This document shows, one piece after another, positions 56,562 through 64,000 of a stretch of DNA of 64,000 nt. A model generated the notes under the pieces. It did no database searches, was not told the origin of the DNA, and saw only the letters and a list, made by a program, of their open reading frames with translations. How positions within the stretch are numbered: position 1 is the stretch's first letter; each line of letters opens with the position of its first letter. The position numbers were made by a program, and so were the translations under genes. Origin of the DNA: an uncultured Candidatus Thioglobus sp. (GTDB lineage Bacteria; Pseudomonadota; Gammaproteobacteria; PS1; Pseudothioglobaceae); NCBI GenBank assembly GCA_905182815.1, contig CAJJCX010000001.1:310001-374000 (forward strand). Direction: 5' to 3'.

Positions 56562-58055
56562 ATGGAATTTTTAAACTACTTTGACAATGTATTTACTGTT
56601 TATCATATTGCCCTTCTAGTAGGAGGAACCTTTGCAGGGATTATTCTTGGTGCACTTCCAGGTCTAAGTCCAACGATGTCTGTCGCACTATTAATTCCTT
56701 TTACATTTCATATGAAACCAGAAAGTGGACTTATACTTCTAGGAGCCATGTATACAGCAACTGTTGCTGGTGGCGCAATTAGTGCAATCCTTGTCAATGT
56801 TCCTGGCGCGCCTGCAAATATCGCTACTGCATTGGATGGCCATAAAATGGCACAGAGCGGCAAAGCCAAAAATGCCCTACACTATTGCTTCATTAGCTCC
56901 TTTGTTGGTGGAGTGTTTGGAGTCTTCATACTCATATTTTTTACTCCACCTTTAGCAGCACTTTCATTAAAGTTTATGTCTACAGAGTTGTTTTGGGTCG
57001 CAATCTTAGGAATCACAATTATTGCTACTCTTGACTCAAAGTCAGTAATTAAAGGCTTATTGTCAGGACTATTTGGATTAATGCTTGCAACAATTGGAGA
57101 GCACCCAACAAATGCAGTTGAAAGGTTTGTTTTTACTGACCATCTTGAAAGTGGAGTTCATATTGTTGTTGGCTTAATAGGTTTATTTGCAATGCCTCAA
57201 GTGTGGAACCTTCTAGAAAATTTTTATGCTAAGAAAAACCAAGTTTTTTCTGCTACTGGCGATGCAACATTAATTCAGTCCTTTAGGTTAGTTTTTAGCA
57301 AAATAAAAGCCTTATCAATTGGATCTATCATTGGTTCAATTATTGGAATTATTCCAGGTGCAGGTGGCCAGATTGCTGGCATTGTTGCTTACGACCAGTC
57401 CAAAAAAGTAAGTTCAAATAGAGAAAACTATGGAAAAGGAGAGCCAGAAGCAATTATTGCTGCTGAGAGTGCTAATAATTCTATGGTAGGGCCTTCTCTA
57501 ATCCCACTTCTTACATTAAGCATTCCTGGAAGCCCTACAGCTGCAGTATTGCTTGGTGGTTTATTGATTCATGGAATATTCCCAGGCCATGATATTTTTA
57601 CTAAGAATCCTGAGGTTGTGTGGACCTTTATTGATTCACTAATAATTGCACAGATTCTAATGCTGATTATTGGTTTATTTCTTAGTAGGCATAGTAAATG
57701 GATTATGAAGGTGCCTGATAACTATATGGCAGTTGGTATTTTGTTACTCGCTGTATTTGGAACTTACAGTATTCAAAATAACTATTCTGACGTTTTAATT
57801 ATGTTTACATTGGGAACTCTGATGTACTTTGGCAGTAAAGCTGGCTTTAGTCCAGTCCCAGTAGTTCTGGGCTTAATTTTGGGAACCATGACTGAGGAAA
57901 AATTTCTACTTGGTAACCTTATAGGGAATGCCAAAGGTAGTGCTTTTCAACACTTTACCTCAGGAACAATCAATATTGTTCTAATTTCGCTTTGTATTGC
58001 TTCAATTGTGTACGGCGTATATTCCAGTCGAAAATCTAAAAAAATTAAAGCATGA
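56562..58055 (+). CDS. tctA: tripartite tricarboxylate transporter, large membrane subunit TctA
   Basis: This 497-residue protein has about 11-12 membrane helices and the TctA motifs GALPGLSPTMSVALLIPFTF near residue 30 and IGIIPGAGGQIAG near residue 263. With TctB and TctC it imports carboxylates using the ion gradient. Members take up citrate, tartrate, aromatic acids and sulfolactate. Its TGA overlaps the tctB ATG by four bases. It is the first gene of the operon that contains the dehydrogenase-ligase fusion. Confidence 0.93.
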   Translation: MEFLNYFDNVFTVYHIALLVGGTFAGIILGALPGLSPTMSVALLIPFTFHMKPESGLILLGAMYTATVAGGAISAILVNVPGAPANIATALDGHKMAQSGKAKNALHYCFISSFVGGVFGVFILIFFTPPLAALSLKFMSTELFWVAILGITIIATLDSKSVIKGLLSGLFGLMLATIGEHPTNAVERFVFTDHLESGVHIVVGLIGLFAMPQVWNLLENFYAKKNQVFSATGDATLIQSFRLVFSKIKALSIGSIIGSIIGIIPGAGGQIAGIVAYDQSKKVSSNRENYGKGEPEAIIAAESANNSMVGPSLIPLLTLSIPGSPTAAVLLGGLLIHGIFPGHDIFTKNPEVVWTFIDSLIIAQILMLIIGLFLSRHSKWIMKVPDNYMAVGILLLAVFGTYSIQNNYSDVLIMFTLGTLMYFGSKAGFSPVPVVLGLILGTMTEEKFLLGNLIGNAKGSAFQHFTSGTINIVLISLCIASIVYGVYSSRKSKKIKA

Positions 58056-58483
58056 ATAGTCAAATCAAACTATCAACTGTTATTGTTACACTAGTAAGTG
58101 CCTTTCTAGTTTATTCATCATTTATTTTAGGTGATTCAGAGAACTATCTATTTCCAAGGCTCATATCTGCAACTATTGCTATTTTAGCGATAATGCTTTG
58201 GTTTGAGAAGGGTGAGGCTGACAAATCAACTAATTTTAAAGATTTAATGCCAGGCATAGCAATCGCTTCAGCATTTATCTTACTACTAAAAATACTGGGC
58301 TTCTACTTAGCCTCAATGATCGTATTCTTTACGCTTGTAATGTACTACACCAAGCCTACGGAATCAAAAGACTTTTGGCGTTTGCTACTCATAAAACTGG
58401 GTGTCACTATTGTGTTTACTTTTGCACTTTATGGATTGTTCACGCTACTTTTAAAGGTTCATACGCCAGAAGGTTTGTTTTAA
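58052..58483 (+). CDS. tctB: tripartite tricarboxylate transporter, small membrane subunit TctB
   Basis: The 143-residue protein has four membrane helices (about residues 9-25, 36-50, 68-95 and 108-135) and the typical LFPRLISATIAILA at the start of the second helix. TctB is poorly conserved and is identified mainly by size, topology and position between tctA and tctC. It overlaps tctA by four bases. Confidence 0.88.
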   Translation: MNSQIKLSTVIVTLVSAFLVYSSFILGDSENYLFPRLISATIAILAIMLWFEKGEADKSTNFKDLMPGIAIASAFILLLKILGFYLASMIVFFTLVMYYTKPTESKDFWRLLLIKLGVTIVFTFALYGLFTLLLKVHTPEGLF

Positions 58484-58501
58484 TAAAAAAAAGGAGAAAT
58501 A

Positions 58502-59461
58502 ATGAAAATTGTTAATATAACTAAATTAGCCTTACTAGCTATAGCATCTCTGATGTTAATGCCAGCTCAGGCTGATTATCCTGAAAAGCCAATTGGCGTA
58601 ATGGTAGCTTATGGACCTGGTGGAGCGACAGATTTCCAAGCTAGAATTGCAACATTAGCCTCAGGAAAGGCAGACCTTATTGGCCAACCAATCTATATCC
58701 TAAATAAACCAGGTGCTGGTGGAAGAACAGGTTGGAATTGGTTTGCAAGTGAGGCTTCGCAAGACGGCTATATGCTTGGTGCTTACAATGTTCCACACTT
58801 TATAGCGCAGTCAATTGTATTTGATACTAAGTACAATATTGATAACCTTGAGCCAATTGGAAATTGGGGTGCAGATCCTGCGGTGTTAATTGTAGGCAAA
58901 GACAGTCCATTTAATACAGTAGGAGAGTTGCTTGCTCATGCTGAAGCAAATCCAGGCGCTGTAACAATTAGTGGCGCTGGAAAATTTGTTGGTCACCATA
59001 TCGCTTTCTTGCAGTTCGCAAAAGCATCTGGTGCAAATCTAACTTATATTCCTGCTTCGGGTGGAGTAGATGCTCTAAGAATGGTTAAAGCTGGAGAGAC
59101 AGTTGCTGGCTTTAATAATCTATCTGACTCTGCAAGAAGTGCAGCTGATCTAAAGATATTAGCTGTTGCTGACCTAACGAGACATGACTACTTGCCAGAC
59201 GTTCCTACGCTTATGGAAAGCGGTGTTGATGTTGACGATTCAAGTGTTAACTTCCGTGGGTTAATGGTCCCTTCTGGAACACCTCAAGATGTTGTGGATT
59301 ACCTTGCGAGCAAAGTTCCTGCAATGTTTAATGAAAAGAAAACACAAGGAAAAATGAAGTCTACTAACTCGCCATCAAGAGTGATGTCTAGAGACGAAGT
59401 CATTGCCATGTGGAATGAAAGACAGGCATATCTTACTGAACTCCTAGCGGGTCTCAAGTAA
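58502..59461 (+). CDS. tctC: tripartite tricarboxylate transporter, substrate-binding protein TctC
   Basis: This 319-residue periplasmic receptor has a signal peptide cleaved after AQA (about residue 24), then the family start YPEKPIGVMVAYGPGGATD and, further on, ILNKPGAGGRTGWNW. Homologues bind a carboxylate with two backbone-water contacts, so a carboxylated ligand is expected. A ribosome site AAAGGAG lies upstream. It is followed after 80 bases by the fused dehydrogenase-ligase gene, linking import to that enzyme. Confidence 0.92.
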   Translation: MKIVNITKLALLAIASLMLMPAQADYPEKPIGVMVAYGPGGATDFQARIATLASGKADLIGQPIYILNKPGAGGRTGWNWFASEASQDGYMLGAYNVPHFIAQSIVFDTKYNIDNLEPIGNWGADPAVLIVGKDSPFNTVGELLAHAEANPGAVTISGAGKFVGHHIAFLQFAKASGANLTYIPASGGVDALRMVKAGETVAGFNNLSDSARSAADLKILAVADLTRHDYLPDVPTLMESGVDVDDSSVNFRGLMVPSGTPQDVVDYLASKVPAMFNEKKTQGKMKSTNSPSRVMSRDEVIAMWNERQAYLTELLAGLK

Positions 59462-59541
59462 AGTAAAATTTGCTGAAATATTTTTTATTGGAGGGCTATT
59501 AAAGCTCTCCAGTAAATTCTTATAATTCATATAAATAAGTA

Positions 59542-62451
59542 ATGACTATTAAACAAAAATCATCAATAGCAAGTATTGTCATTGAGGCAAGAAAAGCACA
59601 ATCAATTATTAATGATTATTCTCAAGAGCAGATTGATGAATTAATTCTGGCAGTTGCCTGGGAAGTAATTCAGCCTGAAAATAATCAAAAACTTTCTGAG
59701 ATGGCAGTAAAACATACTGGTCTTGGAAATGTTGAAGACAAGATGAGAAAAAATCGACGAAAAACTATTGGACTCCTTAGAGATCTAAAAGGTGTCAAAA
59801 CGGTTGGAGTTATTAATCAAGATATTAAAAAAGGCCTAACTGAGATTGCAAGGCCAGTTGGCGTGGTTGGCGCAATTGTGCCCTCAACAAACCCTGTTGC
59901 AACCCCTTTAAATAAAGTAATTAATGCACTTAAATGCAGAAATGCAGTCATATTGGCGCCATCACCAAAAGGTGCATTGGTTTGCAGTAGTGTAGTTGAG
60001 CTAATGCAAAAAGCCCTTCAGCGGATTGGAGCACCTAAAAATATCGTTCAATCATTGCCTGAACCAATCAGCAAAGATGATACGAACGAATTATCAAAAC
60101 TTGTTGATTTAATTGTGGCAACTGGATCACAAAATAATATACAAAGAGCATTACAAAGTGGCACCCCAACGCTTGGTGTTGGAGTTGGTAACGTTCCTGC
60201 CATAGTAGATGATAGCGCTAATTTAAATGATGCATCTCACAAGATTATGACTTCAAAGACTTTTGATAATGCAACAAGTTGCTCTTCAGAGAACAGTATT
60301 ATTGTTCTAGATAGTGTATATGAGGCACTAATTAAATCCCTTGAAAAAGAGGGTGGCTCATTGTTAAATTCAAAGGAAAAAGCTGTCCTTGCAAAAAACA
60401 TGTGGAGTAAAGAAGGCGTCATAAACCGAAATATAATTGCAAAAAAATCTAATGAAATTGCTTCTTTAGCAGGACTTAGTGATAAACATATGAATTCTAA
60501 GTTCCTTATGGTTGAAGAAGAAAATATTGGCAATGATCACCCATTTTCAATGGAAAAACTCTCACCCGTTTTGGCAGTTTATAGAGCCAAAAATTTTGAT
60601 CATGCCGTTGAAATTGCAACTACCATTCTTGACAATCAAGGTAAAGGACATTCTTGCAGTATACATAGTGAAAATAAAGATAATATTCTTAGACTTGGAA
60701 ATGAGTTACCTGTTTGTAGAGTTATAGTAAATCAAGCGCATTGTTTTGCAACTGGTGGTAACTTTGATAATGGGCTTCCATTTTCATTATCGATGGGCTG
60801 CGGAACATGGGGCAATAATATTACAGATGAAAACTTAAATTATAAGCACTACCTAAATATAACCAAAATAGTTAAAACCATTAAGGCTGATGAGCCCTCG
60901 GAAGATGATATCTTTTCTAGTTACTGGGAAAAATATTCATTAACGCCTTCTACTATTACAGAGCTGGTTGATCAATTTGCAGAAACTACGCCAAATAAAA
61001 ACTATTTGATTGATGCAGATTTAGACCTTCATATTTCATATGGTCAGCTTAAAAAAGATATTTTGAAGCTTGGCATCTTTTTTCAGCAAAACAATATTCA
61101 TACGCGTGATAAAGTTGGGTTTATGCTTGATAATGGCTATGCATCTTCACTTCTTTTTATTGCGGCAATGTATCACGGCATAACAATTGTGCCATTAAAT
61201 GTGTTGGCAGGAGCTAAACAAATTAAGTACACAATAGAACACTCAGAGTGCAAGCTAATACTCGCCTCTAAGATCTATATTGACAAGTTCAGTGATATTC
61301 TTGAAGCCTCAAATGTCCAAGTAACTTGCCATGAAAAAGCGAATGACTTAGAAATTAATAACCATAAAATTGTTAATTCAACTACTAAGACTTTATTGTC
61401 AGATGCGCCAGCAGTATTGATATATACATCAGGAACAACTGGCGTGCCAAAAGGGGTTCTTCTTTCCCACAAAAATGTTTTAGCTGGAGGTAAAAATACC
61501 GCTTTAGCGCATGAAATTAATAAAGATGATGTATCTTTTTGCGTGCTGCCTCTTTACCATATTAACGCTGAAATGGTGTCCATTGCTAGCGCCCTAGTGA
61601 GTAATAGCTGCGTTGTTATTGTTAGCAAGTTTAGTGTTACTAATTTTTGGAATATTATTGACAAATATAAATGCACTTGGTTTAGTGTTGTTCCTACGAT
61701 TATTAATTATTTGCTTAATGATAATTTTGATATAAGTTCATTGAATCTTAAAAATCTACGCTTTGGTAGGTCTGCATCAGCACCTCTTTCTCCTGAAGTC
61801 CATAAAAAGTTTGAAAAAGTATTTAATGTTAAAATTATTGAAACAATGGGCCTCACTGAAACGTCAGCTCAAATCCTTTCAAATCCTATGGATCAATGCA
61901 AGCATGGCTCTGCAGGAAGGCCTTATGGCAATGAAGTTAAAATTATAGATGATTCTGGAAATTACCTAGCTTTTGGAAACATTGGTGAACTAGTTATCAA
62001 AGGCGATAACGTTCTTTTAGAGTATTTTAAGAACGAAGAGGCAACAGCAGAGGCTTTTAATAAAGATGGTTATTTTTTGACTGGCGACCTTGGTGTTGAA
62101 GATGAGGATGGCTTCTTTTTTATAACTGGCAGAAAGAAAGAGTTAATTATTAAGGGCGGTGAAAACATATCACCTAGAGAGATTGATGACACGCTTTATA
62201 AACATAATGCCGTATTGGAGGCATGTACATTTGGCATTAAAGATGAAAACTATGGTGAAGAAATTTCAGCTTGTGTTTTTTTGAAAGATAATTTATTTGT
62301 TAATGAGGAAGAATTACTTGCACTTTGTACAGCAGATCTTGGAGAATATAAGACGCCTAGTCAAATAATTTTTGTTGATAAGCCATTACCTAAAGGTCCA
62401 TCTGGAAAAATTCAACGTCTTAAAATCGCAAGTCACTATAGTCATACCTAA
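59542..62451 (+). CDS. fused acylating aldehyde dehydrogenase / AMP-forming acyl-CoA ligase (SauS-SauT-like)
   Basis: The 969-residue protein has two enzymes in one chain. Residues 1 to about 455 are a CoA-acylating aldehyde dehydrogenase with the catalytic Cys247 in NATSCSSENS and the terminal LPFSLSMGCGTWGNN, like sulfoacetaldehyde dehydrogenase SauS. Residues about 475-969 are an AMP-forming ligase with YTSGTTGVPKG near residue 630, GRKKELIIKGGENISP, and the catalytic Lys in GPSGKIQR, like SauT. It would turn a carboxylate into its acyl-CoA and then the aldehyde. Sulfoacetate is my best guess; acetate-like or other C2 acids are alternatives. Confidence 0.85.
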   Translation: MTIKQKSSIASIVIEARKAQSIINDYSQEQIDELILAVAWEVIQPENNQKLSEMAVKHTGLGNVEDKMRKNRRKTIGLLRDLKGVKTVGVINQDIKKGLTEIARPVGVVGAIVPSTNPVATPLNKVINALKCRNAVILAPSPKGALVCSSVVELMQKALQRIGAPKNIVQSLPEPISKDDTNELSKLVDLIVATGSQNNIQRALQSGTPTLGVGVGNVPAIVDDSANLNDASHKIMTSKTFDNATSCSSENSIIVLDSVYEALIKSLEKEGGSLLNSKEKAVLAKNMWSKEGVINRNIIAKKSNEIASLAGLSDKHMNSKFLMVEEENIGNDHPFSMEKLSPVLAVYRAKNFDHAVEIATTILDNQGKGHSCSIHSENKDNILRLGNELPVCRVIVNQAHCFATGGNFDNGLPFSLSMGCGTWGNNITDENLNYKHYLNITKIVKTIKADEPSEDDIFSSYWEKYSLTPSTITELVDQFAETTPNKNYLIDADLDLHISYGQLKKDILKLGIFFQQNNIHTRDKVGFMLDNGYASSLLFIAAMYHGITIVPLNVLAGAKQIKYTIEHSECKLILASKIYIDKFSDILEASNVQVTCHEKANDLEINNHKIVNSTTKTLLSDAPAVLIYTSGTTGVPKGVLLSHKNVLAGGKNTALAHEINKDDVSFCVLPLYHINAEMVSIASALVSNSCVVIVSKFSVTNFWNIIDKYKCTWFSVVPTIINYLLNDNFDISSLNLKNLRFGRSASAPLSPEVHKKFEKVFNVKIIETMGLTETSAQILSNPMDQCKHGSAGRPYGNEVKIIDDSGNYLAFGNIGELVIKGDNVLLEYFKNEEATAEAFNKDGYFLTGDLGVEDEDGFFFITGRKKELIIKGGENISPREIDDTLYKHNAVLEACTFGIKDENYGEEISACVFLKDNLFVNEEELLALCTADLGEYKTPSQIIFVDKPLPKGPSGKIQRLKIASHYSHT

Positions 62452-62476
62452 TTGAGTATTAAGTTTTAGAGTTTAA

Positions 62477-62530
62477 GCCTTAATTGAATTAAGGCATTTT
62501 CGGGTAAACTATGATGAACTTAATTAAGGC
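62477..62530. promoter_or_regulatory. palindrome and repeated half-site upstream of pta
   Basis: GCCTTAATTGAATTAAGGC (62477-62495) is a perfect 19-base odd palindrome, and TTAATTAAGGC recurs at 62520-62530, just before the pta ribosome site region. It may be an operator or a weak terminator between the fusion gene and pta, so pta might have its own control. Confidence 0.4.
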
Positions 62531-62536
62531 AATATA

Positions 62537-63499
62537 ATGGCGCTATTAGAAGACCTATCCAGCAAAGCTAAAGCTAAATTTCCACGAATCTTATTACCCG
62601 AATCTAGTGACTCTCGAGTCTTAGAGGCGGCTCAAATTCTTTCGAGTCAAAAAATTGCTCAAATTGTGCTTTTTGACATAAATTCAGACCATTCTCTGGG
62701 TATAGAAACAATTAACCGTGAAAACGAAGATTTGAAGGCCAAGTATGCCCAAACCTTGTTTGAGATAAGAAAGCACAAGGGTGTTACTTTAGAGATTGCT
62801 CTTGAAATGATATCAAACCCAACTGTATTTGCAATGATTGCCCTTCATAGGGGCGATGTTGATGGCGTTGTCACGGGTGCTATAACTCCAAGCCAAGAGG
62901 TTCTTAGTAATGCACTTCGAATTATTGGCGTTTCTAAAGGCAGTAAACTAGTATCGAGTTTATTTCTGATGGCGTTTGATCAGAATCACAAAATGTATGG
63001 TGAAAATATGATTTTTTCAGATTGTGCAATGAATATTAATCCCAACTCTGAAGAGCTTGTAGAAATAGCCCAAAGCGCCTATGAAACGGCAAAATTGTTT
63101 TTAGAGGAAGAGCCTAAGATGGCTATGCTTTCATTTTCAACAAATCAAAGTGCCAATCACTCGGAGGTTGATAAAGTAAGAGATGCAACCAATATTCTAA
63201 AGTCTAGGCTTGCAGGTGCTCAAATAATTGGCAACATTCAGCTTGACGCTGCTCTAGATAACGAGGTCTTAAAAATTAAATATCCTGAGGCTTCATTTAC
63301 ACCACCTGCAAACGTCTTAATTTTTCCAAACCTTGATGCTGCAAACATTGGCTATAAGCTGGTTCAGAGATTTTCAGGAGCCAAAGCAATTGGCCCAATT
63401 CTTCAGGGGCTGGCAAAACCAGTTAATGACTTATCTAGGGGTTGTAGCGTGGATGAGATTGTTAATACTGTGGTAATTACTGCAAATCAATGTAGTTAG
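62537..63499 (+). CDS. pta: phosphate acetyltransferase
   Basis: Pta converts acetyl phosphate and CoA to acetyl-CoA and phosphate. The 320-residue short form has PRILLPESSDSRVLEAA at the N terminus, DVDGVVTGAITPS near residue 112, and the PLQG-type ending GPILQGLAKPVNDLSRGCS. In sulfonate pathways using Xsc, Pta recovers the acetyl phosphate, so its place here supports that type of route. No ackA is adjacent, consistent with assimilation instead of acetate excretion. The gene is 85 bases after the fusion gene. Confidence 0.93.
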   Translation: MALLEDLSSKAKAKFPRILLPESSDSRVLEAAQILSSQKIAQIVLFDINSDHSLGIETINRENEDLKAKYAQTLFEIRKHKGVTLEIALEMISNPTVFAMIALHRGDVDGVVTGAITPSQEVLSNALRIIGVSKGSKLVSSLFLMAFDQNHKMYGENMIFSDCAMNINPNSEELVEIAQSAYETAKLFLEEEPKMAMLSFSTNQSANHSEVDKVRDATNILKSRLAGAQIIGNIQLDAALDNEVLKIKYPEASFTPPANVLIFPNLDAANIGYKLVQRFSGAKAIGPILQGLAKPVNDLSRGCSVDEIVNTVVITANQCS

Positions 63500-63501
63500 A
63501 C

Positions 63502-64000
63502 TTACATTCCAATATAATTTGGCCCACCACCGCCTTCAGGAGGCACCCAGTTAATATTTTGTGAAGGATCTTTAATGTCGCAGGTCTTGCAGTGAAGGCA
63601 GTTTTGCGCATTAATTTGGAAATAATCTTCACCATCTTTTTCAATTATTTCATAGACTCCCGCGGGGCAATACCTCTGAGCTGGCTCATCATAGAGTTTT
63701 TTATTGTGAGCTAAGGGGATTGACGCATCTGTAAGCTTTAAATGAACAGGCTGATCTTCCTCATGATTCGTTCCAGACAAGAATAAAGAAGAGGTAATAT
63801 CAAAACTCAAAACGTTATCTGGAGCGGGGTATTCTTTTATAGGCGAAGACTTGCTAAGGCTTAATGAATCGCAATCCCTATTCTCGTCTTTAATAGTGAA
63901 CGGAAGTTTGTTTCGAAAAATATTTGATTCAATAAAGTTATAAGCTGCGCCAAGATAAAAACCAAATTTGTGCATAGCGGCACTAAAGTTTCTAGACTCA
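63502..64000 (-). CDS. ETF-ubiquinone oxidoreductase, C-terminal part (cut by window end)
   Basis: The reading frame remains open past the window end, so only about the last 165 residues are seen. They carry the C-terminal signatures of electron-transfer flavoprotein dehydrogenase: LSFDITSSLFLSGTNHEEDQ, RYCPAGVYE, and the [4Fe-4S] ligands in NAQNCLHCKTCDIKDP, ending NINWVPPEGGGGPNYIGM. The protein passes electrons from ETF to ubiquinone at the membrane. The internal Met at 63975 is not the start. It converges on pta with a two-base gap. Confidence 0.93.
   Translation of the reverse strand, partial: ESRNFSAAMHKFGFYLGAAYNFIESNIFRNKLPFTIKDENRDCDSLSLSKSSPIKEYPAPDNVLSFDITSSLFLSGTNHEEDQPVHLKLTDASIPLAHNKKLYDEPAQRYCPAGVYEIIEKDGEDYFQINAQNCLHCKTCDIKDPSQNINWVPPEGGGGPNYIGM

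Noticed and set aside
59542-62451. The dehydrogenase-ligase protein as an AdhE-type or bifunctional acetaldehyde/alcohol dehydrogenase.
   Set aside because: The C-terminal half carries AMP-forming ligase motifs (YTSGTTGVPKG and GPSGKIQR), not an iron alcohol dehydrogenase domain.
1-64000. CRISPR arrays, rRNA genes and insertion sequences.
   Set aside because: No regularly spaced repeats, no conserved rRNA stretches and no transposase frames were seen in reading both strands.

Overview
This window comes from an AT-rich chromosome of a free-living aerobic gammaproteobacterium, most likely marine. The evidence is the gammaproteobacterial isc operon order, a fused PntA, a MetG and IscR of E. coli type, a green-type proteorhodopsin, a tripartite tricarboxylate-type (TctABC) transporter, and very short intergenic spaces typical of streamlined ocean bacteria. 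An affiliation with the SUP05/Arctic96BD-19 (Thioglobus-like) group is plausible but is only an inference. I see no rRNA, CRISPR array or insertion sequence. One tRNA gene (Ser, GGA) is present.

Layout. 0-5 kb: oxidative pentose phosphate genes gnd-zwf-pgl, a cupin, and a wrecked glucokinase gene. 5-12.7 kb: housekeeping genes (CbiX-type chelatase, hemH, an NAD-epimerase, an SlyD-like FKBP, a methyltransferase, rsgA, an M48 protease, ilvE, a small zf-CHCC protein, aroK). 12.8-15.1 kb: a TolC-family protein and an LpxL-type acyltransferase. 15.1-21.1 kb: cysE followed by the complete iscRSUA-hscBA-fdx iron-sulfur operon with a recognisable IscR-type promoter. 21.1-24.6 kb: a DUF4396-like membrane protein, mrp, metG and tRNA-Ser. 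24.6-26 kb: a short accessory stretch bounded by a degenerate repeat of the tRNA 3' end. 26-32.2 kb: threonine degradation (kbl-tdh), transhydrogenase (pntAB) and fdxA. 32.2-42 kb: a YeiH-type exporter, an aldo/keto reductase, a likely N-compound catabolic operon (fused HyuA-HyuB, a creatinase-like M24 protein, DUF1989) and a Rieske oxygenase. 42-46.4 kb: a secreted 5'-nucleotidase, proteorhodopsin, and a photolyase-related gene translationally coupled to a tiny DUF2256 gene. 46.5-51.9 kb: an RND permease overlapping psuK-psuG (pseudouridine breakdown). 52-56.4 kb: a Cys-rich miniprotein, a PhyH dioxygenase, and the minus-strand run gntR-aldolase-class V PLP enzyme-DUF2306. 56.5-63.5 kb: tctABC, a fused acylating aldehyde dehydrogenase/acyl-CoA ligase, and pta. 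63.5-64 kb: the C-terminal part of ETF-ubiquinone oxidoreductase, cut by the window end.

The most interesting locus is 55.6-63.5 kb. A GntR/UTRA regulator is divergent from a TctABC importer, a 969-residue protein that fuses the two activities known separately as SauS and SauT of sulfoacetate catabolism, and a phosphotransacetylase. Together they suggest uptake of a small carboxylated compound, CoA activation, reduction to an aldehyde and recovery as acetyl-CoA. The sulfonate-specific lyase Xsc is not in the window, so the substrate is inferred. Operator-like palindromes sit on both predicted transcription starts in the divergent region.

Caveat. Many conserved genes between about 12.8 and 29.7 kb (tolC, hscB, hscA, mrp, metG, tdh, pntB), the proteorhodopsin gene at 44.3 kb and the tRNA acceptor stem carry small indels. 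Their clustering in genes that are otherwise intact suggests uncorrected sequence errors more than biology. The glucokinase gene, with many more lesions, could be a true pseudogene.
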